Source: a virus. From it: a stretch of 44,209 bases of DNA. How positions within the stretch are numbered: position 1 is the stretch's first letter; each line of letters opens with the position of its first letter. The stretch lies in the IMG/VR virus record IMGVR_UViG_3300019458_000054, positions 1 through 44,209 of that record; one strand, written 5' to 3'. Made by a program: the position numbers and the translations under genes. Shown here one piece after another: positions 21,632 to 29,961 of this stretch. A model generated the notes under the pieces. It saw only the letters and a list, made by a program, of their open reading frames with translations, ran no database searches and was not told the DNA's origin.

Positions 21632-22021
21632 TTACAGTGTTACTTGCTCACGTATGAGCTTCCTAGAGGCATCTGAAAGGGGGGTCGACCCCAGATATTT
21701 ATCCAGCATCTCATTAAAGTTCTTTTGTGCTAACTCAGCGTATGGATCTGGCAACGGGGTGACGTACTGCATAACCCAAGGAAACCTACGTTCCCACATG
21801 CTTTCAACAAAGCTATTAGGAGCTGCAATCATTACCTGGTCCGGGTTTTTGTCGTCGTAAATTGCCTGGTCAAACCAGCTGACGTACTCGTTGCCCCCAG
21901 CACGCCGGGCCAATTCCCGCCTGAATTCCTTGATACGCCAGCTTTCAAATTGCCCGTGACCGTTAATCTTCAACTTAGCGTTGATTTTGCCCTCTTCGGG
22001 GCTGATATATTCCTTGGACAT
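21632..22021 (-). CDS. DnaA domain I-like protein, possible helicase loader
   Basis: A 129-residue protein (131 if a TTG at 22027 is used), MSKEYISPEEGK.... The middle (about 45-90) resembles the N-terminal domain of DnaA: a Trp-containing helix (YVSWFDQAIYDD), a strand and the APNSFVESMWERRF block, close to the DnaA 'APNrFV' motif. The ATPase and DNA-binding domains of DnaA are absent. In DnaA this domain binds the DnaB helicase, so this gene, directly after the initiator gene and overlapping its end, may act like lambda P. It is GC-rich compared with the rest of the window. Domain likeness is from memory of the motif. Confidence 0.55.
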   Translation of the reverse strand: MSKEYISPEEGKINAKLKINGHGQFESWRIKEFRRELARRAGGNEYVSWFDQAIYDDKNPDQVMIAAPNSFVESMWERRFPWVMQYVTPLPDPYAELAQKNFNEMLDKYLGSTPLSDASRKLIREQVTL

Positions 22022-22023
22022 GC

Positions 22024-23277
22024 TCAATGCATCGTTTCGTCAGGGGGCGGCACTAAGCCGAACTGCTCGGCCCAGGGTTTGGCCGGGTCAAAACCACCCT
22101 CCACAGCATTTTGCATTTCGGCGAGTTCTTCTGGTTCGATGAAGGGTAAGCCTTGCTCGGCCAAACGCGCGGTATACTTTGCCTTGGTACGAGCAAGAGC
22201 CTCCGCGTGAGCTCTTGCCATTGCTCCATCCGGGTGACCCTCTGGAAGGTTAGAATAGCCCTTAGAGGCAGGATATTCTTCCGTTAGCGCCTTTTCCTGC
22301 CGTTGCCGCTCCGCTACGCCGGGGAGCTGGACTCGCCATTCGCCGCTCTGCACCTCCCGAATCCTGTGAGGGTTACACGCCCAGTGCAAGGACAGATCCC
22401 ATCCTATACCGGTCAGCTTGGGGCTGCTCCTAATCAGCGTGCAATACGCTCGCCATTCATCCAGCGACGGAAAATGACTTGCACGCACTGATTTGAGCAG
22501 CTGTTCTGCTCCCGGATAGGCAACACATATCCGCTTTTTAAAGCCCAAGATCTCGTTCCATACACGTGCCATCTCATCTTCCGGACCTGACCAATCCTTT
22601 ATTGCCTGCTGGCCATAGTCATCCTTGCTAGTACTTACCACCTTTAGCGCCCCTTCTTTTTTTTCTTCACTTTCTAGATTTTTTTTGGTGGTGGTGGTGG
22701 TTTGGGGCATCGTTACCTTTGCCTGCCTGTCAAAAAGCTCGTAGTGCTCGTGCGCGGATATAGAACTATAACTAGATATACCACCACTATTATTATTAAA
22801 CTTACTTAAAGAAACAGTAGTATATAGAGAAGGTGCAACTTTTTGCACCTTCGATAGTGCAAGAAATTGCACCTTCGACATTTCTGCGGGTTTCAAGGCA
22901 TCGTTTTGCGAAAATTCCACTAATGAGTAATAATAATTTTGCTCATACTCTTTTTTCAAGTGCTTCTTCTTATGCAAGAAACCACTTATGCACAACTTAT
23001 CAACAGCATATTTGATCATACGTTCACTCTTGTTTGTAACCTTGGAAAGCTCTTGAATACTCACTTTTAACCACTTAATGCCATTGAAATTATCCACCGT
23101 TCCAATATCTTTGCAAAAAGTTGCACCTTCGACATTTCTGCGGGTTTGGTGGGTATCTGTGTATAACTCTGTGGATAACCTAATAAGCATCCAATTATAA
23201 ATTAATGACGCTGTTGGATTACATTTTTGCTGAACTTTGAAAAGTTGTTCTAAATATTTAAAATCAAACTTATCCAC
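22024..23277 (-). CDS. Replication initiator-like protein, mosaic, with the origin inside
   Basis: A 417-residue protein starting at GTG 23277 (MDKFDFKYLEQLFKVQQKCN) after GAGGGG. The N-terminal half has a winged-helix-like region (SIQELSKVTNKSERMIKYAV) as in phage O-type initiators. A Thr/Lys/Glu-rich linker follows (about residues 195-215), then a C-terminal half of different composition (WNEILGFKKRICVAYPGAEQ; HFPSLDEWRAYCTLIRSSPK). The first half is AT-rich like the genome; the second half (roughly 22024-22640) is visibly GC-rich (32 of 60 bases at 22081-22140). This suggests fusion by recombination. DnaA boxes and iteron-like repeats lie in the 5' half. It is coupled to the DnaA-like gene. 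Confidence 0.65.
   Translation of the reverse strand: MDKFDFKYLEQLFKVQQKCNPTASLIYNWMLIRLSTELYTDTHQTRRNVEGATFCKDIGTVDNFNGIKWLKVSIQELSKVTNKSERMIKYAVDKLCISGFLHKKKHLKKEYEQNYYYSLVEFSQNDALKPAEMSKVQFLALSKVQKVAPSLYTTVSLSKFNNNSGGISSYSSISAHEHYELFDRQAKVTMPQTTTTTKKNLESEEKKEGALKVVSTSKDDYGQQAIKDWSGPEDEMARVWNEILGFKKRICVAYPGAEQLLKSVRASHFPSLDEWRAYCTLIRSSPKLTGIGWDLSLHWACNPHRIREVQSGEWRVQLPGVAERQRQEKALTEEYPASKGYSNLPEGHPDGAMARAHAEALARTKAKYTARLAEQGLPFIEPEELAEMQNAVEGGFDPAKPWAEQFGLVPPPDETMH
22867..22893. repeat. 27-bp direct repeat, copy 1 (iteron-like)
   Basis: Identical to 23121-23147, but read in a different frame by the initiator gene (AEMSKVQ here, RRNVEGA there). Identity at DNA level with different protein readings means the DNA sequence itself is what is kept. 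Confidence 0.85.
23121..23147. repeat. 27-bp direct repeat, copy 2 (iteron-like)
   Basis: Second copy, 254 bp from the first and next to the paired DnaA boxes at 23158-23178. Probable binding site of the initiator protein. Confidence 0.85.
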
Positions 23278-23406
23278 AGGCCCCTCAATTGCAACAATAA
23301 TTACATTATATGTAAAAAGTTATTATAATCAATTGGTAACTAGGGTGTTTTAATATAGCTTTTACTATACAATGTGATATACAACTTCACAGCTTAAAGG
23401 CAACTA

Positions 23407-23850
23407 ATGACGAATATCCTAGCAGATAAATTAACTTATTTTAGGAATCCTAATTTTAAGAAAAAAAAGCGTTATTCAGCAAACCGCAATCCCCATATTG
23501 GCGAAAACGCTTTATCAATAGAAATAGCTAATTACCTCAAAGCTAAAACTCTTACAGGTGAGCTTTTTGGAACTTGGACAAAGATTGCCCATGAAACATC
23601 CAGTAGTTCATTAGAATATGGCATACTGATGCGCAATATGGGTAAAAATTCCGGTGCAGCTGACTTTATCTTTGTTACAGATAAAAGCCATTTATGGTTA
23701 GAACTTAAGGTCAATGAAAAATCAAAAATGCAACCTTCTCAAGTATTCTTTAAGAATTGGTGCCAAGAACAGAAATGTAATTACTTTGTGGTAACATCTC
23801 TAAAAGATGCAATTGAATGTCTATTAGCTCATGGAATTGTAAGAGCATAA
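23407..23850 (+). CDS. VRR-NUC domain nuclease
   Basis: A 147-residue nuclease of the VRR-NUC (PD-(D/E)XK) family, small phage enzymes that can cut branched DNA. The active-site pattern is visible: GAADFIF with D86, then LWLELKV with E99 and K101, and Q112 in MQPSQVFF. An N-terminal basic stretch (FKKKKRYSANRNPH) could contact DNA. It is divergent from the initiator gene across a 129-base gap that must hold its promoter. Together with ERF it would resolve recombination or replication intermediates before packaging. The family call is from motifs. Confidence 0.8.
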   Translation: MTNILADKLTYFRNPNFKKKKRYSANRNPHIGENALSIEIANYLKAKTLTGELFGTWTKIAHETSSSSLEYGILMRNMGKNSGAADFIFVTDKSHLWLELKVNEKSKMQPSQVFFKNWCQEQKCNYFVVTSLKDAIECLLAHGIVRA

Positions 23851-23857
23851 AAATAAA

Positions 23858-23888
23858 CCCACTATTTCTTCTTTAAGGAAATAGTGGG
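23858..23888 (-). terminator. Probable terminator of the late operon (minus strand)
   Basis: CCCACTATTTC (23858-23868) and GAAATAGTGGG (23878-23888) form a perfect 11-bp stem with a 9-base loop. In minus-strand RNA it is followed by UUUAUUUUU, a good terminator tail. On the plus strand no T-run follows. It lies downstream of the late genes ending at 24880 but is separated from them by the IS remnant. Confidence 0.7.
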
Positions 23889-24050
23889 AAGCCATGAGAT
23901 CAATCATGAAACTCTATAGATATAGAGTAGTTAATTTTAACATTAATATCTGAAAATACAACTTATAAAGCATATTAACATGGTAAACGCATCTAATTTA
24001 CAAAAATAAATTTATAGCATATGATAAATATATGAATAACATTTTTATAG

Positions 24051-24245
24051 AAACATTGGGTTTTAGATGTTGTTTTCCGTGAGGATGAGTCTAGAATAAG
24101 GAATGAGCGCACAGCATTGAACTTCGCATGGTTTAGGAAAATGGCTCTGTCATTACTGGCTAAGGATGAAGCTAAGTTATCTAACAGAAGGAAGATGCTC
24201 AGGAATTGGGCTAATCCGGAAAATATAATAAAGGGTTTATTGTAA
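24051..24245 (+). pseudogene. ISAs1-family transposase, C-terminal remnant
   Basis: Codons read KHWVLDVVFREDESRIRNER, then NFAWFRKMALSLLAKDE and end NIIKGLL, matching the conserved C-terminal part of ISAs1 transposases ('HWxLDVxFxEDxSR'). A TAG directly before the first codon and the absence of the upstream catalytic part show it is a truncated, dead copy. Confidence 0.85.
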
Positions 24246-24551
24246 ATGTCAGAAATTCCCGCTCTTATATTTACTAATGGCGAAAGAAATCGCAGATTAT
24301 TTGATCATTTGCTATCGATAGGTTTAATAGTAATTCCAATATTCATTGATAATGAGGATGGTTCTTCTGAAATAGATTATATGATAGTAAAATGTAATTC
24401 CACATCAAGATCTTATTCAAAAAAACCATTCAAAACTAAGAAGGAATCATCGCGCTCTAAAGCCAGAGATACTCTTCTGACCTGTGCATCTACTCCAGTG
24501 AACAGCTCTGGGTGTTCCGGAAAAATCTTGAATTTTCCAACCAAATTCTGA
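24246..24551 (+). CDS. Uncertain ORF inside the IS remnant
   Basis: A 101-residue frame starting one base after the transposase stop (MSEIPALIFTNGERNRRLFD). The first 55 or so residues look protein-like, with a hydrophobic strand (LIVIPIFIDNEDG). The remainder is Ser/Lys/Thr-rich, overlaps the minus-strand pseudogene and may be read-through into unrelated sequence. It is probably passenger DNA or a truncated gene. No function recognised. Confidence 0.35.
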   Translation: MSEIPALIFTNGERNRRLFDHLLSIGLIVIPIFIDNEDGSSEIDYMIVKCNSTSRSYSKKPFKTKKESSRSKARDTLLTCASTPVNSSGCSGKILNFPTKF

Positions 24552-24715
24552 TTCAACATTATCGTAATCTTCATAATGAATTTCATTACCATAAAGATCT
24601 TGAGCGCACATTTCATATAGTTCTGGACAATCTTTTAATGCTTGCACAGTATCATTCCATATTCTTCTCTTAGTTTTTCGTCAATTTGGTTGGATTTTTT
24701 ATAAATTTCGGACAT
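24413..24715 (-). pseudogene. Frameshifted passenger gene in the IS remnant
   Basis: It starts MSEIYKKSNQIDEKLREE at 24715 with AGGAG upstream. It shifts frame near 24655-24665 into EWNDTVQALKDCPELYEM..., and appears to shift again near 24500 into FPEHPELFTGVDAQVRRV. All three pieces look like real protein, so this is a broken gene. The intact product would be about 100 residues, soluble and acidic. Its family is not recognised. It is antisense to the transposase remnant. Confidence 0.55.
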
Positions 24716-24818
24716 AATGAATTCTCCTAGGCAATAGGTTATCGAGGATCAAGCCAGTTGACGCTGGCTCCTCAACTCAATTTCTATCACGATATCATGG
24801 AAAATTCAATTAGATGCG

Positions 24819-24848
24819 TTTACCCTGGTTTACCCTGGTTTACCCTGG
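24819..24848. repeat. Three tandem copies of TTTACCCTGG at the IS right end
   Basis: Units at 24819, 24829 and 24839. The unit is the outer tip of the inverted repeat, and the target duplication follows the third copy. This suggests repeated end insertion, slippage or an aberrant transposition event. Confidence 0.85.
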
Positions 24849-24879
24849 CATATTAACTCAATTAATACGCTTTACAGAC

Positions 24880-27033
24880 TTACTCATCCATCTCAATCAT
24901 TAGACTTCTAACTACTGGTGCTTTAAATAGCATATCTACAGCATTAATCGCAGATTTAGAATTCCTAGCTGTCATTACGCGATTAACCCGGCTTAAAAAG
25001 GTCGGGTTAGTTGTAAGTTTAGCACCACCACGAGTTACCAATAAGCCGAGTCCTGTTGCAAGTAATCCTTCTATACCTGCCATTGCTTGTACACCTTTAG
25101 CGGCCACACCACCACTAACAATCTTACCAATATTACCTAAAGTCTTTTTAGCAGTGCTCATCACAAAAGCTGTAGGTGCAGTTGCTGAAGTATTAGCAAT
25201 AGCATTAACCTGCTCTGCATTTTGTTCAACCAAACGCTTAGCCTTTAAAAAACCATTTTGAGCATCTTTACCACCTAACATGCTTAAATACGTTTTTTGC
25301 ACTTCTGGTTTCCATTTATCAAATGCATCAAAGCCTTTTACGGGATTAAAATGCCCTTTAGCCTTTCCTGCTTGACTCATTACACTTGCAGCTAATTGCT
25401 GCCGCTCCTCTGGGTTAAGTCCTGCATTAACTACCTCTAAATATTTACGATCACCTCTAGTTAAAGCATTAAAAGCAGCATCATCGGTGCGCATTTCTAA
25501 TAATTCATCAACATGACGAAACCTATCAGATCGCTTAGGATTTTTATATTCAGACCAAATGTTCTTAGCTTCTTTAATAGCTGCGAGCTGTTCTGGATGT
25601 CTTGCCGCTTCCTCTAAGATGCTCATGTTATGATCTCTTACCATTTTAAAGGCAATCGTTGCATCACGCCTTTCAGCTGAGCGCGGTTTGGCATCTTGCA
25701 TTTTATCAAATAAGTTTTTTTCTAATTGCTCTAAATGAGCATAATTAGTAGTAGCTCCACCTTGTTGATCAATAATACCTAAAGCCTTTTTAATTGTGTC
25801 TGGATTAAATCCTTGTTTTTCAGCTGCCTTAACCAATACTCCAAGTTCTGAACTACCTTCAGCCGCAGCTTCTATCAATTGAGTTTCTAAATATCCTAAT
25901 GGGCTTTTTTGAAAATTCTTTTTAGAAACTTTTTTAGTAAGTCCAACTTTATGCTGTTGAATCTCGTTTAAAAGATCACTTGAAGGATATTCTTCTCCTG
26001 CTACTTTTATTTGATGCTCTAAATTTTCTGTTCTAGCTTTAGCTGCGCGATAAGCTTCATTTTGTGCTTCGTGATACTTCTGAGCCCCTTGCTTAGCTAA
26101 ATAAGTCTTTGGATTTTCTACAGCCTTCCATAAATCAGATTCATCTATTCCAGTATGCTTACTTATTTTTGCAATATTGCTTTGCATATTTTCCATTAAA
26201 GGCCCTTGAGTCCAAGGTAATTTAGCCCCCATCAATTCTAACCCTAATGGCCAACTCCGCTGTGACGATTGTCCTAATGTGGGATTTAAACCTAATTCTA
26301 TACCAGCCCTATATTTTTCAGGATCAAAAGACGTAACCTTACCAACCCCTCTTGCTAACATATCTTTAGGACGCATTATAGCTTCTGTTAAAAAAGGTGC
26401 TGCTTTATGAGCTGCATATGAACCAGCTATCCCACTTCCTAAACCAACTCCTAGTTTTTCAAGTGTTGATGCTTCTGGACGTAATTCACGATGTAAATGA
26501 CTACCACCAATAGTTGATGCTATACCACCAATATTAGCAGCAGAAGGTGCCGACATTTCTACTAAAGCTTTACCCATACGAGGAGCAGCTTTACTAATAC
26601 CCATGCCAATACCACCACCAACAGGCAAACTGACTAAAGCTTGACCAATTTCCGATGCTAATTGTTGACCAGCATTTCTAGGTTTAGTGTAATCTCCTGT
26701 TGCTGTATCAATTTTATCTGCAATAGATGGACCTAAATTAGTATATTTCCCATATGTAGGTGCATCAAAATATTTTGGCGCAATTTTATGATCTATATAT
26801 TGACTTGCATACCTGGCCATTTCAACTGGAGTCATTACAAAATCTGCAACACGACCAAGACCAGCGGCAATATCACGGGCACCCATAGCCAGACCACGTC
26901 CAACACCTCTTAAGCCAGAATCTTCAGCTTGTTCAATTTGCGCAAGTTCTTCATCAATCTCAATTAAGCGCAATTCTTTATCAATTTGCTCTAATCGGGC
27001 TTGCTTCTTTAGATCTTGCAAAACTTTTGGCAT
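24880..27033 (-). CDS. Large probable internal virion (ejection) protein
   Basis: A 717-residue protein, last gene of the late operon. A charged helix at the N-terminus (about 1-35) is followed by Gly/Ala-rich hydrophobic segments (VGRGLAMGARDIAAGLGRVA; ALVSLPVGGGIGMGISKAAP), a long helical middle and another Gly-rich hydrophobic segment near 645-670 (GVQAMAGIEGLLATGLGLLV). Alternating amphipathic and hydrophobic blocks are typical of podoviral proteins that leave the capsid and form a DNA channel in the host envelope. No lytic transglycosylase motif was seen. Its start lies against the stop of the upstream gene. Confidence 0.6.
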   Translation of the reverse strand: MPKVLQDLKKQARLEQIDKELRLIEIDEELAQIEQAEDSGLRGVGRGLAMGARDIAAGLGRVADFVMTPVEMARYASQYIDHKIAPKYFDAPTYGKYTNLGPSIADKIDTATGDYTKPRNAGQQLASEIGQALVSLPVGGGIGMGISKAAPRMGKALVEMSAPSAANIGGIASTIGGSHLHRELRPEASTLEKLGVGLGSGIAGSYAAHKAAPFLTEAIMRPKDMLARGVGKVTSFDPEKYRAGIELGLNPTLGQSSQRSWPLGLELMGAKLPWTQGPLMENMQSNIAKISKHTGIDESDLWKAVENPKTYLAKQGAQKYHEAQNEAYRAAKARTENLEHQIKVAGEEYPSSDLLNEIQQHKVGLTKKVSKKNFQKSPLGYLETQLIEAAAEGSSELGVLVKAAEKQGFNPDTIKKALGIIDQQGGATTNYAHLEQLEKNLFDKMQDAKPRSAERRDATIAFKMVRDHNMSILEEAARHPEQLAAIKEAKNIWSEYKNPKRSDRFRHVDELLEMRTDDAAFNALTRGDRKYLEVVNAGLNPEERQQLAASVMSQAGKAKGHFNPVKGFDAFDKWKPEVQKTYLSMLGGKDAQNGFLKAKRLVEQNAEQVNAIANTSATAPTAFVMSTAKKTLGNIGKIVSGGVAAKGVQAMAGIEGLLATGLGLLVTRGGAKLTTNPTFLSRVNRVMTARNSKSAINAVDMLFKAPVVRSLMIEMDE

Positions 27034-29961
27034 TTATCCCCCCAAAATAGCTTGTCGCTCTTGTAAAAGCGCTGCTTTTCTAGCACTTAACGCTGTAGAT
27101 ACAGCTTTTGGTGCAATTGTTGCATTTTTTGCAACAGTTGGCTTTACAGGACTTTTAAACTGCTTTTCCATCATAGCTTTATAAGCTTCTACTGCTTCTT
27201 CAGAATGACCAGCATTCCTTAAAGCTTCTAATGCTAATTCTGCCTGTTCCTCAAATGGCTCTGTTTGCATTTTCAGGATCTGTTCATTAGCTTCTTTAGA
27301 TCTGCTTCTACTTAATGGAATGCGTTTTTTAGTACCTTTTGTAATAGCATCGGCTGCCTCAACATCTGCTGGATCTTCTCCAGTCATCCAACTAGGTAAA
27401 TAACGCGAAAGATTACCTTGATTAACGCGCTTAAAAACTTCACTTTCCTTTTCTAATTGGCTCTTTTCTTTTAAAGCTTTTTCATAATTAGCTTTAGCCT
27501 TTTCAGTAGTCTTATCAATTTGCTTTAAAGCACTCTTAGATGGCATTCCTATCTTTCTTGCAGAATGCTCTTCTATAACTGAGTGATGACGCTGAGTTTC
27601 CATATGATGTGCACGTTTAGCTTCATAATCAGCTAAAAAATGCTGTTGATGACGTAAAGATTCATTCATTTTGTCATATAAATTAGCAGCACTTACCTGA
27701 TCAGCGCGACTCCTATCATAAGCATGTTGCTGAGATGCTTCGCGATCAGCTTGCGCTAATGCCATACCTTTACCCATAGCCTCTAAAGGATCACCACGCA
27801 AATTCATTAATTGTTGAGCACTTACATGACCCATCCAATTTGCCATAGGATTAAAAGGTGATTGATAAGACTGTAATCTATTAGCTATTTGTTCTTGTTG
27901 CTGTGCATATTTATCCGGTTGCACTTGCATAGCTAATTCTTGCCAGCTTGGAATTAAACCACCACCAGCAAACTTTTGCCCCTTTGCATGCCCTCCTTTG
28001 GCCATACCTGCATACTGTCCAGCACCAGGCATACCAGGAATTGACCCCAACGCACCCAGTTGACCTAACAGGGCTGACATAAAACCAGGACCAGAAGGTG
28101 GCGCAGAAACAACCCTTGAAACATTAGGTGTGACAGAAAGTGGGATTTGAAATCCTCTGGCTAAATTCGCTTCAAGTGCTAATCCCCGTTCTGCCAACTC
28201 ATCTTCACGCTCTGTAGCTTGTATTCTTGAATCTATTTCACGTTGTCTTTGAGCTTGTCTTTGTTGCGCTAATTGACTCATAGCAGTTAGATCAGCTTGT
28301 TCATGTGTTTTAGCACGTAATGCATCACGTAAAGCTAATTCTTGAACCCTTACAAGATGATCTTGTTGATGTTCTCCTAACCGTCCTTTTACTTGTGCAC
28401 GTTCTAAACCTTGGGAATGCTGTAATGTTGCTGCTGCTTGAGCTGCTTCACGCGCTTTGTCATAAGCATGATCTTGATAATGTATAATCCTTTGTTCTAA
28501 ATCACGAAAATGCTTATCTCTAGCTTCAGTTAAAGCTTGCCCATGTGCTCCACCATGCGTAGCCCCCATTACGGCAAAACTTCCACTAATTCTAGGTGCT
28601 ATCCTTTTTTGCCATTCTTCTTCTGCAGCTTGTCTCATATGAGCAATAATTGGCTCAGCCCTAGGAGAATAATACTTTTCTATACCTTCAGGAGTAACAT
28701 GTTGTAATGCAGGTGCTTGCTCCCCTAATTCCCGATAAACTTCTGGCTTTACATCTAATTCTCTTAACTCTTCTAATTGCCTCCCAGTTAATGCAGTTCT
28801 TCTTTGTGTCATAGCTGCTGATCTGCGCAATATATCTTCAGCTTCACTGTGGTGTATATTAAAAGGAGCAAGTGTTTCAGATTGCTTTTTTAACCGATCC
28901 GCTTCTTCAACAACTCCAACACGCCTTAACAAAGCTTGTCTTTGAGCAGGGGGTAAGGGGCCTTCTAATGATCCCTCATGGGTTCTAACTTTTTCAAGAT
29001 AAGAACTTATGGCAGGTTCAAAATAACTTCCAATTATATCAGGGGTAAATATAGCAGCACTAGGAACAACTCTAGGCAGCTCACTCATATCTATAGGTTG
29101 ATTAGTTCTAATTTGTGTATCGATATAGCTTTCAGCCTCTTGCATGCCCACTTTAAGTTTTTTTCTAATAATAGGCACCGTTAATGTAGAATCAGCAGCC
29201 ATCTGACCGCCATAATGGGCAGTTATATATTTATCAGTTAAGAAATGTTCTTTTATTTGCGCTAAAGTGGGTTGTCTATGCCTCTCTCTTTCAACTTGTT
29301 GAGAGCGTAATAATTCACTTCTTTCTTCTCTTTCTTCTTGTAATGCCTGCAATATAGGATCGATGTAACCGCTTACGGTCTTCCTTCCTATTAAATGTGG
29401 TATTATTCCTTCTAATTTTGTTTTGTACCTCTCCATGATTGCCTTGTCGGATAGAGGAGACAATACTTCAGCAACTGCTCCTTCACCTGCTTCCCTTGGC
29501 TCTGACAACATATCTGAATCAAATACAGCAAATTGTTTTCTAAATGATTCTTCGCCAGATTCTTCAAGATTAGGAAAATCATGACGAATTTTCATCCTAA
29601 AATCTTGCACATCTTCTTCCGCAGGATTTCTAATTCCCGTAGCTCTTGCATAAACTTGGCGAGCTAAATCAAAATCTTGTACAATGTTTACTAACTCTTG
29701 TGGCGTAAAAGGAATTGGATCTATTCCAGGTAAAACCTGCACCTCATAGGTTATTCCTCCAGGTCTTCTATATTCAGGTTGTGCACGTAAAGCTGCTAAT
29801 TTTTCTGCTTCTTGTGCAGGCGTAATGCCATATGGCCCCTTTGCTCTTTTGGTTGCAGTTAATTCAGCTGCTCGATTAGCTAAATCCTGCTGTAATTTCA
29901 TGAACCATTGAGGGTGTTCAGCAGTAGCACCAGCCGGACTTGTATATAAAGGATTTGGCAT
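27034..29961 (-). CDS. Very large coiled-coil internal virion protein candidate
   Basis: A 975-residue protein, the largest in the window. It is Gln/Glu/Arg-rich with long helical stretches, for example EARDKHFRDLEQRIIHYQDH near 480 and ERAQVKGRLGEHQQDHLV near 525. A Pro/Gly break with MAKGGHAKGQKFAGGGLIP lies near 660. It starts in an ATTAATG overlap with the previous gene. Size, helicity and position next to other candidates suggest an ejection or inner-core protein similar in role to T7 gp15/gp16. The sequence itself shows no enzymatic motif, so the call is positional. Confidence 0.55.
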   Translation of the reverse strand: MPNPLYTSPAGATAEHPQWFMKLQQDLANRAAELTATKRAKGPYGITPAQEAEKLAALRAQPEYRRPGGITYEVQVLPGIDPIPFTPQELVNIVQDFDLARQVYARATGIRNPAEEDVQDFRMKIRHDFPNLEESGEESFRKQFAVFDSDMLSEPREAGEGAVAEVLSPLSDKAIMERYKTKLEGIIPHLIGRKTVSGYIDPILQALQEEREERSELLRSQQVERERHRQPTLAQIKEHFLTDKYITAHYGGQMAADSTLTVPIIRKKLKVGMQEAESYIDTQIRTNQPIDMSELPRVVPSAAIFTPDIIGSYFEPAISSYLEKVRTHEGSLEGPLPPAQRQALLRRVGVVEEADRLKKQSETLAPFNIHHSEAEDILRRSAAMTQRRTALTGRQLEELRELDVKPEVYRELGEQAPALQHVTPEGIEKYYSPRAEPIIAHMRQAAEEEWQKRIAPRISGSFAVMGATHGGAHGQALTEARDKHFRDLEQRIIHYQDHAYDKAREAAQAAATLQHSQGLERAQVKGRLGEHQQDHLVRVQELALRDALRAKTHEQADLTAMSQLAQQRQAQRQREIDSRIQATEREDELAERGLALEANLARGFQIPLSVTPNVSRVVSAPPSGPGFMSALLGQLGALGSIPGMPGAGQYAGMAKGGHAKGQKFAGGGLIPSWQELAMQVQPDKYAQQQEQIANRLQSYQSPFNPMANWMGHVSAQQLMNLRGDPLEAMGKGMALAQADREASQQHAYDRSRADQVSAANLYDKMNESLRHQQHFLADYEAKRAHHMETQRHHSVIEEHSARKIGMPSKSALKQIDKTTEKAKANYEKALKEKSQLEKESEVFKRVNQGNLSRYLPSWMTGEDPADVEAADAITKGTKKRIPLSRSRSKEANEQILKMQTEPFEEQAELALEALRNAGHSEEAVEAYKAMMEKQFKSPVKPTVAKNATIAPKAVSTALSARKAALLQERQAILGG

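Larger units (their letters stand above)
22829..23278. other. Candidate replication origin inside the initiator gene
   Basis: Four sites match the DnaA box TTATNCACA exactly on one strand or the other: 22986-22994, 23158-23166, 23170-23178 and 23270-23278. Two more have one mismatch (22997-23005 and 23090-23098). Pairs are 11-12 bp apart, about one helical turn. Iteron-like TTGCACCTTCGA occurs at 22843, 22867 and 23121, with an inverted TTGCACCTTC copy at 22829-22838. The last DnaA box overlaps the GTG start codon. The layout recalls lambda, whose origin lies within gene O. Confidence 0.65.
23979..24847 (+). mobile_element. Decayed ISAs1-family insertion element with passenger ORFs
   Basis: The left end CATGGTAAACGCATCTAATT (23979-23998) matches the inverse of the right end, with two differences by eye, and resembles known ISAs1 ends (CAGGGTAAACGCAT). 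It is flanked by the 9-bp target duplication GCATATTAA (23970-23978 and 24848-24856). At 869 bp it is shorter than usual for the family. Inside are the last 64 codons of a transposase, one plus ORF and a frameshifted minus gene. It cannot move on its own. The right tip is tripled (24819-24848). Confidence 0.8.

Noticed and set aside
22680-22710. Programmed frameshift at the GGTGGT/poly-T stretch in the initiator gene
   Set aside because: The main frame stays open through the region, so no shift is needed; the repeat simply encodes a Thr/Lys linker.
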